Part shown: in pieces, positions 1-5,392 of the stretch
Position numbering within the stretch: position 1 is the first letter of the stretch
Layout: every line of letters starts with the position of its first letter
DNA from: Bacteroidales bacterium
GTDB taxonomy: Bacteria > Bacteroidota > Bacteroidia > Bacteroidales > VadinHA17
Assembly: GCA_003518245.1 (NCBI GenBank)
Contig: DOZA01000228.1
Location: 1-6,018 of the forward strand
DNA: 6,018 nucleotides
Direction of reading: 5' to 3'
Made by a program: the position numbers and the translations under genes
The notes under the pieces: generated by a model
What the model was told of the DNA's origin: nothing
The model's input: only the letters and a program-made list of their open reading frames with translations
The model's database searches: none

Positions 1-177
1 AAGCAGCTTGTCAAAAGCGTGGTATACCAGGAATACAGGCCACACAATTGCTTTGAGGAAACCCAGTACGCCAATCCAGAAACTGGTGTAAGTAGAAATA
101 AAATAAATGGCTGCTCCTATGAATCCAAGTCCATAAATGGCACCTGCAGGAGCATTTTTTTGAACATCATTAGACAT
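1..177 (-). CDS. Small conserved membrane protein (3' end outside window)
   Basis: An ATG at 177 on the minus strand opens a frame that runs without a stop to base 1, giving 59 residues. The protein starts MSNDVQKNAPAGAIYGLGFI and continues with an almost unbroken hydrophobic stretch (about residues 13-55), enough for one long or two short membrane segments. It contains the motif GVLGFLKAIVWPVFLVYHAF near its end. From memory this pattern (NAPAGAIYGLG..GA..YF...TSFW.GVLGF.KA.VWP.FLVY) is a widespread family of 55-75 residue uncharacterised inner-membrane proteins, so only a few residues are probably missing. No function is known to me. A Bacteroidota-type promoter lies 31 bases upstream and there is no clear ribosome binding site. 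It is divergent from the acyltransferase-like gene at 408. The reading frame is seen directly; the family assignment is recall. Confidence 0.8.
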   Translation of the reverse strand, partial: MSNDVQKNAPAGAIYGLGFIGAAIYFISTYTSFWIGVLGFLKAIVWPVFLVYHAFDKLL

Positions 178-207
178 AATCAGTCAGTTTTAGTTTTAGA
201 CACTATA

Positions 208-240
208 CAAAAATATAAAGGTTAACAGAATACATGCAAA
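208..240 (-). promoter_or_regulatory. Bacteroidota-type promoter for the small membrane protein
   Basis: Read on the minus strand, TTTG (240-237) is followed after 21 bases by TATTTTTG (215-208), an exact match to the TAnnTTTG -7 element of Bacteroidota sigma-ABfr promoters with an acceptable spacing. Transcription would start near 201-203, giving a leader of about 25 bases before the ATG at 177. The rest of the 178-407 divergent gap is AT-rich. I found no equally good promoter pointing right toward 408; TATCTTG at 350-356 is only a partial match. Confidence 0.5.
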
Positions 241-407
241 CATTAGATATTATCGCTATCAGAATTTTAGTGATTAAGAATTACATACCTGTACAAGCTA
301 AACGATATAAATTCAAATTAAACTATCATAAAGAGACAGATAACCTGGGTATCTTGCAAATGATTAATAAATCCTGTAATTATGTAGTAAGTTAAAACCA
401 CCTTATA

Positions 408-1586
408 ATGACTGTCAGAAGGATCGCATCGATAGATATTTTCAGGGCTCTTACAATGTTACTTATGATCTTTGTAAATGATCTCTGGTCGTTACATGAC
501 ATACCGGCCTGGCTGGGTCATGCAGCAGCTGATGAAGACAGGATGGGACTCGCTGATGTAGTGTTTCCTGCCTTTTTGTTTATTGTCGGCTTGTCAGTAC
601 CTTTTGCAATAGATGCGAGAATAAGGAAGGGGCAAACAAAAGGGAGAGTTTTTGTTCATATACTACAACGTGCTGCAGCCCTGGTGATTATGGGTTTCTT
701 TATGGTCAACCTGGAATACTTTCAGCCTGGCATCCCGCCTTATTATAAGGCGGCCTGGGAGGTGGTTATGGTTCTGGCAATCTTCCTGATATGGAATAAT
801 TATAAGAATGCAGGGGTAGTTAAAAAAATACCTGCAGTATGTTTTCAGATCACAGGTTTCATGCTTTTTATTATTCTTGCTCTTACATATAAGGGAGGGA
901 CAAGCCTTGATCCTCAATGGATGAGACCCTACTGGTGGGGTATCCTGGGACTTATCGGCTGGGCATATCTTCTAGGCGCACTGATATACCTGCTGGCGGG
1001 CTCAAGGATATGGATAATAGTTGCCGCATGGGTGGTATTACTTGCATTAAATATACAGGAATTTACCGGCCTGCCTGGTAAATTGCCTGCAATACGCCTG
1101 GTAGTCAGTGCCTCTAATCATTCACTGGTGATGAGCGGTATTGTTGCATCTGTTTTTTATAAAAAGCTTGCTGGCTCAGGAAAGATTAACATGTTTATAA
1201 CTGTATTATTTGTACTTATGATAGTAAGCATGACCTTCGGATTCATTGCCAGACCGGAATGGGGGATATCAAAAATACGTGCAACACCTTCATGGACAGC
1301 TATATGTGCAGGGATAAGCTTTGCTTTCTTTGCTTTGATGTACTGGATTGCTGACATAAAGGGTAAAACACAATGGTCAGGGTTTATAATGCCCGCCGGC
1401 AGATCTACCCTGACCTGTTATCTTATACCTTATGATATTTACCCCACGATGGGACCTGTCATTATGCTCTTACCGGATACCCTCACCGGGGGTATCGCCG
1501 GATTGATAAAATCACTGATTTTTGCCCTGCTGGTGGTATGGATCACAGGGATGCTTGAAAAAATCAATTTGAGGCTGAAGATATAG
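408..1586 (+). CDS. DUF5009 / HGSNAT-like multipass membrane acyltransferase
   Basis: This 392-residue protein has about ten to twelve hydrophobic segments (roughly 10-28, 50-70, 84-104, 115-130, 142-160, 172-196, 200-216, 233-250, 262-283, 298-316, 326-343, 360-384). The N-terminus carries the hallmark pattern of the heparan-alpha-glucosaminide N-acetyltransferase and NagX-like superfamily: RIASIDIFRALTMLLMIFVN (5-24), a histidine-containing loop (His30, His38), then GLADVVFPAFLFIVGLS (47-63). By recalled alignment Asn24 and His38 match the catalytic Asn and His of human HGSNAT, which moves an acetyl group from cytoplasmic acetyl-CoA to an amino sugar across the membrane. A late loop, SKIRATPSW (288-296), and GRSTLTCYLIPY (331-342) also fit. 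The substrate is unknown; an envelope or imported sugar is inferred, and no glycan gene is adjacent. The start is the first ATG in frame; there is no Shine-Dalgarno sequence. The gene ends with TAG, 49 bases from the convergent nhaC. Confidence 0.85.
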   Translation: MTVRRIASIDIFRALTMLLMIFVNDLWSLHDIPAWLGHAAADEDRMGLADVVFPAFLFIVGLSVPFAIDARIRKGQTKGRVFVHILQRAAALVIMGFFMVNLEYFQPGIPPYYKAAWEVVMVLAIFLIWNNYKNAGVVKKIPAVCFQITGFMLFIILALTYKGGTSLDPQWMRPYWWGILGLIGWAYLLGALIYLLAGSRIWIIVAAWVVLLALNIQEFTGLPGKLPAIRLVVSASNHSLVMSGIVASVFYKKLAGSGKINMFITVLFVLMIVSMTFGFIARPEWGISKIRATPSWTAICAGISFAFFALMYWIADIKGKTQWSGFIMPAGRSTLTCYLIPYDIYPTMGPVIMLLPDTLTGGIAGLIKSLIFALLVVWITGMLEKINLRLKI

Positions 1587-1599
1587 TCACCTATCTCAG

Positions 1600-1624
1600 C
1601 CCGATTAGCTGCTAAATCTTCGGG
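1600..1624. terminator. Possible bidirectional hairpin between convergent genes
   Basis: In the 49-base gap between the acyltransferase-like gene and nhaC, CCCGA (1600-1604) pairs with TCGGG (1620-1624). Inside it TTAG (1605-1608) pairs with CTAA (1612-1615), leaving a 4-base bulge (ATCT). No clean T-tract follows on either strand, although 1631-1645 is AT-rich. The position between two converging stop codons suggests a weak shared terminator, but the structure alone is modest. Confidence 0.3.
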
Positions 1625-1635
1625 TATCCGTTTAC

Positions 1636-3105
1636 TTATATTATATGACCCAGTATAAGGTAAACCATGGCTGTAACAAAACCTGCGGTAAGAGCATAGG
1701 GCAACTGTGTCCTTACATGATCAATATGGTCGCTGGCAGAGGCCATTGAGGATATAAGTGTGGTATCAGAAATGGGTGAACAATGGTCACCAAAGACACC
1801 ACCCCCCAGGGCTGCTGCTATTACCAGTGGCACATGAGCGTCCATACTCTGGGCAACCGGTACGGCAATAGCTATCATAATAGCAAAGGTGCCCCAGGAA
1901 GTACCGGTTGAAAAAGCAATAAAACAGCTGGCAAGGAAAATAATAAATGGGGCAAGTGAGGGTGATAACCATTGATGTGTTATCCTGGCTACATAATCGC
2001 CGGTTCCTAATTCATTGCATAAATGCCCAATAGCGAAAGCCAGTACCATCAGAAGGGCCATAGAGACCATACCTGACATACCCTTCAGCGCTGATTCCAC
2101 CAGCTCTTTCATTTTCATTATTCTCTGCAGCCGGTAGGTAATTGCACTTACAAGCAGGGATATAAGCACAGAGTAGAGTACTGACTCAGCACCTGATGAA
2201 TTGCTTACAGCCTGGAGTGAATGATCAAAAAAACCGGTATATAAGGAGCTGTCAACATTATTCCAGCCTGTGCAAACAAGCATCACCGGCATTGCGATAA
2301 CCATGATACCAACAGGGAGAAGCATGTTTATAGCCCGCTCAGGTGAATCCTTTTTGGCTTCCATCAGCGTTATCTCCGATGATACCATAGGAGTTGCACC
2401 CTCACGCAGTGGTTTGCCTTCTTCACGGGCCCTCTTTTCTGCTTTTCGCATCGGACCCCAATCTTTACCTGACCTGGTGATAATGAAAACCAATATAACT
2501 GCAAGGATAGGATAAATATTGAAAGGTATGGCTGCCAGCAAGGTAAGAAAAGGCTGGTCAAGACCCTGAACAAGCAATAAACCCATAATAAATCCGCCCC
2601 AGGCATTCAGTGGAATAAGTATGCTCGAAGGTGCTGAGGTGGAATCAGCCAGGTAGGCAAGCTTCTCGCGGGATATTTTCAACCTGTCAGTTAGTGGTCT
2701 GAACAGTGTCCCGACGGTCAGGGCTGAAATATTTGACTCAACGAAAATAATAAGCCCTGTGAGTGCAGCCCATGTCTGCACACTGCGTGATGACTGCTCC
2801 CGGCCCTCTAACCTGGAATTTATCAGGGCTGTAAAACCCTTAACACCGCCTGATCGTTGCATGAAAGCAATAAGTGAACCAATAAGAAGGGTGAAAAGAA
2901 TAGTTTGAGTATTTCCATCTGTCTTGAATACATCAACAATTGATTCTACTGTAGCTGCAGTGCCGGTGAGGGGGTTACCCCTTTCAATAATTATCCAACC
3001 GGCCCATATACCCAGCCCCAGTGAAAAATATACCTGCCTGGTGCGTATGGCCAGGGCTATTGCTATAACAGGTGGGATGAGTGACCAGAATCCGTAATCA
3101 GTCAT
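1636..3105 (-). CDS. nhaC: Na+/H+ antiporter, NhaC family
   Basis: The 489-residue product has the length and layout of NhaC-family antiporters (Pfam Na_H_antiporter), which exchange cytoplasmic sodium for protons in the inner membrane and support pH and salt homeostasis. Family signatures in order are SGGVKGF (85-91), FVESNISALTVGTLFRPLTD (121-140), ADSTSAPSSILIPLNAWGG (153-171), FSTGTSWGTF (398-407) and GGGVFGDHCSPISDTTLISS (434-453). About eleven or more hydrophobic helices flank them. A charged cytoplasmic loop at about 211-257 (many Lys, Arg and Glu) separates the two halves. The ATG at 3105 gives a normal N-terminus reaching quickly into the first helix (FWSLIPPVIAIALAI). Some family members exchange organic substrates (MleN-type malate/lactate), so substrate specificity is inferred. 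A 47-codon ORF ends 29 bases upstream and may be co-transcribed. No canonical promoter was found in front. Confidence 0.9.
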   Translation of the reverse strand: MTDYGFWSLIPPVIAIALAIRTRQVYFSLGLGIWAGWIIIERGNPLTGTAATVESIVDVFKTDGNTQTILFTLLIGSLIAFMQRSGGVKGFTALINSRLEGREQSSRSVQTWAALTGLIIFVESNISALTVGTLFRPLTDRLKISREKLAYLADSTSAPSSILIPLNAWGGFIMGLLLVQGLDQPFLTLLAAIPFNIYPILAVILVFIITRSGKDWGPMRKAEKRAREEGKPLREGATPMVSSEITLMEAKKDSPERAINMLLPVGIMVIAMPVMLVCTGWNNVDSSLYTGFFDHSLQAVSNSSGAESVLYSVLISLLVSAITYRLQRIMKMKELVESALKGMSGMVSMALLMVLAFAIGHLCNELGTGDYVARITHQWLSPSLAPFIIFLASCFIAFSTGTSWGTFAIMIAIAVPVAQSMDAHVPLVIAAALGGGVFGDHCSPISDTTLISSMASASDHIDHVRTQLPYALTAGFVTAMVYLILGHII

Positions 3106-3134
3106 AAAGGCGTTTTATGTAGTAAGATAGTAAT

Positions 3135-3278
3135 TTATTTGCTTTCCTCAGAACCTGAATACGACTCAGAGGCTAACCATGAGCCTGGTATGCCCCATGT
3201 TATTCCAGCCTGACCTGAAGCCGGTGCCGATATCATCGAAATAGTAATACTAAACATAAGTGTAAAGGATCTGATCAT
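3135..3278 (-). CDS. Small ORF with signal-peptide-like N-terminus, upstream of nhaC
   Basis: A 47-codon frame runs from ATG at 3278 to TAA at 3137-3135 on the minus strand. The product begins MIRSFTLMFSITISMISAPA, a short basic start followed by a hydrophobic core of about 15 residues and an A/S/G-rich stretch (SAPASGQA) resembling a signal peptidase I site. About 25 polar residues follow (ITWGIPGSWLASESYSGSEESK), rich in Ser, Gly and Glu. I do not recognise it. Its stop lies 29 bases from the nhaC start and the codons look ordinary for the window, so it could be a tiny secreted peptide, a leader peptide of nhaC, or the remnant of the 5' end of a lost secreted-protein gene. No promoter or ribosome binding site was recognised ahead of it, so it could also be a chance frame. 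Confidence 0.4.
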   Translation of the reverse strand: MIRSFTLMFSITISMISAPASGQAGITWGIPGSWLASESYSGSEESK

Positions 3279-3324
3279 TGAAAAACTAAAAAAAGTATGA
3301 TATTGGGAAATTCCTGCCGAGCCT

Positions 3325-3356
3325 CTTGATATCTATTATGCTAAATAATATATTTG
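3325..3356 (+). promoter_or_regulatory. Bacteroidota-type promoter for the DUF4382 lipoprotein gene
   Basis: CTTG (3325-3328) is followed after 20 bases by TATATTTG (3349-3356), an exact TAnnTTTG -7 box with the usual -33 spacing. Transcription would begin near 3361-3364, giving a leader of about 80 bases to the ATG at 3442. The -7 box lies inside a perfect inverted repeat (3342-3367), and the leader contains a tandem 11-bp duplication. Confidence 0.55.
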
Positions 3357-3367
3357 AGTATTATTTA
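3342..3367. repeat. Perfect 9-bp inverted repeat around the -7 box
   Basis: TAAATAATA (3342-3350) and TATTATTTA (3359-3367) are exact reverse complements separated by the 8 bases TATTTGAG. The arms bracket the TATATTTG -7 element of the rightward promoter. The spacing of about 17 bases centre to centre is more than one helical turn. It may be an operator for a dimeric regulator, or a chance product of A/T-only sequence. Confidence 0.4.
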
Positions 3368-3388
3368 AACTTTTTCACTCATCGATCG

Positions 3389-3410
3389 TATTATTATATT
3401 ATTATTATAT
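3389..3410. repeat. Tandem 11-bp direct repeat in the lipoprotein leader
   Basis: TATTATTATAT occurs twice back to back (3389-3399 and 3400-3410) with no mismatch, all A/T. It lies in the predicted 5' leader 31 bases before the ATG at 3442. It could act as an unstructured, A/T-rich translation enhancer, as is common in Bacteroidota lacking Shine-Dalgarno sequences, or be a slippage-prone tract. Confidence 0.6.
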
Positions 3411-3441
3411 TTAATGATGAAGAAATCTAAAAACACGAAAT

Positions 3442-4290
3442 ATGAAAAGGACCAGAATTAAAATCACCACATTGATTGCAGTTGCACTAATATTTATTGT
3501 CAGCTGCCAGAAGAATAACAGGGTAAATGATAAATACGGGACGCTGCGTATCAGTATTACTGATGATCCTTTCCCAATTGAATTTATCGATTCAGCAAAT
3601 GTAATTATCACAAAGGTTGAAATAAGAACCATTGACGATAGCAATGGTTATCCCTTTATGATTCTTCTTGAGGATACACTGGAGTATAATCTCCTTGAAC
3701 TTAGGAACGGTGTTATGGCTGATCTCCTTGAGATGGAAATACCAGCTGGCAGTTATGATCTTCTGAGGCTTTATGTGGATGAAGCGAGCATATCAATAAA
3801 GGAACATGGGACATATAGCATGAAGGTGCCCAGCGGAGCTCAGACAGGTATCAAGATTTTCATAGAACCTGCGATTATGGTTGAAGGTGGATTGACCACA
3901 GACCTTTTGCTCGATTTTAATCTGGAAGAGTCATTTATACTGAAGGGTAATATGAATTCACCGGCCGGTATAAAAGGATTTAATTTTAAACCTGTAATAC
4001 GTGCGGTAAATAATTCTACAGCAGGAACAGTGCAGGGTAACGTAACTGATACTGCATCAGTTATACTTGGAAATGCATCCGTCTGGATCATGGCCGACAC
4101 AACCATAGCAACAGCCTATACTGATACTACAAATGGGTTTTATGCACTGCCGGGTATCCCTCAAGGAACATATTCCCTGTATGCTACCAGGGAAAATTAT
4201 GATACGGTAATTTACGATGATGTGGTAGTGAAAGCTTCTAACCTGACAATTAAAGATTTTAAGCTTACACCTAAGGACGATAGCAAGTAA
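3442..4290 (+). CDS. DUF4382-type lipoprotein with carboxypeptidase-regulatory-like domain
   Basis: The 282-residue product begins with a basic N-terminus (MKRTRIK), a hydrophobic core and the lipobox IVSC, predicting cleavage before Cys22 and lipid anchoring. The residues after Cys (QKNNRV) lack the acidic lipoprotein export signal described in Bacteroides and Capnocytophaga, so surface exposure is not predicted. Residues about 33-188 match the DUF4382 pattern: an opening GTLRISITDDPFP, an I..VNITKVEI-like strand (here SANVIITKVEI, 51-61), NLLELRNG (83-90), IPAGSYDLLRLYV (100-112), and a closing FNFKPVIRAV (180-189). Residues about 194-276 form a carboxypeptidase-regulatory-like beta sandwich: GTVQGNVTD, then TDTTNGFYALPGIPQGTYSL (227-246) and a final DFKL. 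Both domains are common in Bacteroidota envelope proteins, but no biochemical role is known. ATG at 3442 is the only start giving the signal peptide; there is no Shine-Dalgarno sequence. It is a single-gene unit with its own promoter and terminator. Confidence 0.85.
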   Translation: MKRTRIKITTLIAVALIFIVSCQKNNRVNDKYGTLRISITDDPFPIEFIDSANVIITKVEIRTIDDSNGYPFMILLEDTLEYNLLELRNGVMADLLEMEIPAGSYDLLRLYVDEASISIKEHGTYSMKVPSGAQTGIKIFIEPAIMVEGGLTTDLLLDFNLEESFILKGNMNSPAGIKGFNFKPVIRAVNNSTAGTVQGNVTDTASVILGNASVWIMADTTIATAYTDTTNGFYALPGIPQGTYSLYATRENYDTVIYDDVVVKASNLTIKDFKLTPKDDSK

Positions 4291-4313
4291 GCATTTGTTT
4301 GAGAATCACCTGT

Positions 4314-4350
4314 AAATGCATTACGGCATGTGCTGTAATGCATTTTTATT
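4314..4350 (+). terminator. Strong rho-independent terminator after the lipoprotein gene
   Basis: AAATGCATTACGGC (4314-4327) pairs with GCTGTAATGCATTT (4332-4345) to give a 14-bp stem with one G-U pair and an ATGT tetraloop. It is followed by TTATTT, so with the last Ts of the stem the tract reads TTTTTATTT. It starts 24 bases after the lipoprotein stop. The T-tract contains the stop codon of the convergent TPR gene (4346-4348). On the minus strand the same stem is followed only by TTTACAGG, so termination from that side should be weaker. Confidence 0.8.
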
Positions 4351-5380
4351 TGATAAAATTCATTCTCCTTAATAGCGACCTGAACCTTGGGTCAGGTTTT
4401 AAACTATCGGAAATAGGATCCACATTAAGGAATATCATTAACACTTCCCTTGCTTTATAGGCTTTCTCAAACATCTTATAGGCATCATCTTCCTTTCCAA
4501 GAACCAGATATATAGCTCCCAGCCAGAAAAATGAAGTGTATTTTTCTTTCGACAGCTCAAGCATCTCACTTACCACTTCTTCTGCCCCTTCAGTATCATT
4601 CATATAAGCAAGTATAATTGCATAAGCAGCTAAAAATTGACTATTGTTGCGACCAAACACACCGATCACTCTCATGATTTCCTCCATGGCTTTTTGGTGT
4701 TCCTTCATCTGGTTATAGAAATATGCAAGATAATAATGAACTATTTCAAAACCGGGATCCATCACAAGAGTTTTCCTTACACTGTCAATACATTTGTCGT
4801 ACAGCCTGGCATAATAATAGCGCCCACCAAGATTGATCTGCATCATAGGAGTGAGGGGGTCCAGCTCAAGAGCCCTCTTTGCTTTTTCTATTGATTCCTC
4901 GTGCCTCCCGGTGATTGCGAGGCAAATAGAATGGTAAGTATGTGCGCCAGCAGACCCTGGATCTAAGTCAATGGCATTCTGTATCTGTTTTAAAGCCATA
5001 TCATAATTACGGTCAAAGCACATACTAACAAAGCCAAGCGAAGCATATGCCTCGGGAAGACTATTATCCAGTTCCAATGCTTTCTCTGCAGCTTCCTTTG
5101 TTTTAGGGAAAGATTCCAGGGGTGAACTGTATGAATACCAAGCAAGTCGACAGTAAGAATCAGATATACCTGAATATGCAAGTGCGTATTGCGGGTCAAT
5201 TTTTATAGCCTGCCTGAAGAAATCCATCCCTTTATTAAGCCCTTCTTCAGTAAGTTTATTCCAGAAATATCGTCCTTTAAGATAGAGATTGTACGCTTCA
5301 AGGATACCGGTGTAGCGTTTTGAAACCATAACAGCCTCATTTGATTTAATGCTGACCTTCAGCTTGTTGACTATCTGCAT
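4346..5380 (-). CDS. TPR-repeat protein, C-terminal half of a split FlgO/TPR gene
   Basis: The frame from ATG at 5380 gives 344 residues made almost entirely of tetratricopeptide repeats. Helix pairs lie at about 29-63 (LYLKGRYFWNK, QAIKIDP), 66-105 (AYSGISDSY, AEKALELD), 108-141, 145-175 (GRHEESIEKAKRALELDP), 180-209, 213-239, 247-277 and 282-312. It ends with the family-typical tail KPDPRFRSLLRRMNF (328-342), so the C-terminus is intact. TPRs mediate protein-protein contacts; no enzyme motif is present. In related proteins this region is the C-terminal part of one chain beginning with membrane helices and a FlgO/TolB-like domain. Here that part is encoded directly upstream in the same frame, behind a TAA and 9 bases. 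The stretch MQIVNKLKVSIKS continues the linker usually written as EIS..IV.KLKV. An AAGAGA 5 bases before the ATG could permit re-initiation. If not translated separately, this is a pseudogene fragment. Confidence 0.8.
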   Translation of the reverse strand: MQIVNKLKVSIKSNEAVMVSKRYTGILEAYNLYLKGRYFWNKLTEEGLNKGMDFFRQAIKIDPQYALAYSGISDSYCRLAWYSYSSPLESFPKTKEAAEKALELDNSLPEAYASLGFVSMCFDRNYDMALKQIQNAIDLDPGSAGAHTYHSICLAITGRHEESIEKAKRALELDPLTPMMQINLGGRYYYARLYDKCIDSVRKTLVMDPGFEIVHYYLAYFYNQMKEHQKAMEEIMRVIGVFGRNNSQFLAAYAIILAYMNDTEGAEEVVSEMLELSKEKYTSFFWLGAIYLVLGKEDDAYKMFEKAYKAREVLMIFLNVDPISDSLKPDPRFRSLLRRMNFIK

Positions 5381-5389
5381 TGATATCTC

Positions 5390-5392
5390 TTA
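5390..5392 (-). other. In-frame TAA interrupting the FlgO/TPR gene
   Basis: On the minus strand the codons read GAT ATC TTT GCC ATC CAG, TAA, GAG ATA TCA ATG CAG. Apart from the TAA, this is the conserved linker DIFAIQ-x-EIS that joins the two domains in relatives, where x is usually Asp. Nothing else is missing or shifted. TAA also ends nhaC and the lipoprotein gene here, so the codon is a normal stop in this genome. A one-base change from GAA, or two from GAT/GAC, would produce it. Confidence 0.75.

Noticed and set aside
19..225. 68-codon plus-strand ORF at the left end
   Set aside because: It overlaps the minus-strand membrane protein frame, which has a strong hydrophobic family pattern and a matching promoter. 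The plus-strand translation is polar and unrecognisable.
2270..2515. 81-codon plus-strand ORF inside nhaC
   Set aside because: Antisense to the clear NhaC reading frame, which has family motifs on both sides. The translation has no recognisable features.
3140..3240. Possible riboswitch or attenuator ahead of nhaC
   Set aside because: Short complementary pieces exist (for example CCTC with GAGG, ACCA with TGGT), but no long stem, conserved core or T-tract was found, and the region is better explained by the small ORF.
3414..3461. 15-codon ORF (MMKKSKNTKYEKDQN) overlapping the lipoprotein start in another frame
   Set aside because: Very short, low-complexity and Lys-rich, from an A-rich leader. 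No evidence it is a translated upstream ORF.
3840..4106. 88-codon minus-strand ORF inside the lipoprotein gene
   Set aside because: Antisense shadow of a well-supported coding frame, with no recognisable domain or start context.
5390..5392. Recoding of TAA as sense in an alternative genetic code
   Set aside because: Two other well-supported genes in the window (nhaC and the lipoprotein) end properly with TAA, so the codon acts as a normal stop in this genome.
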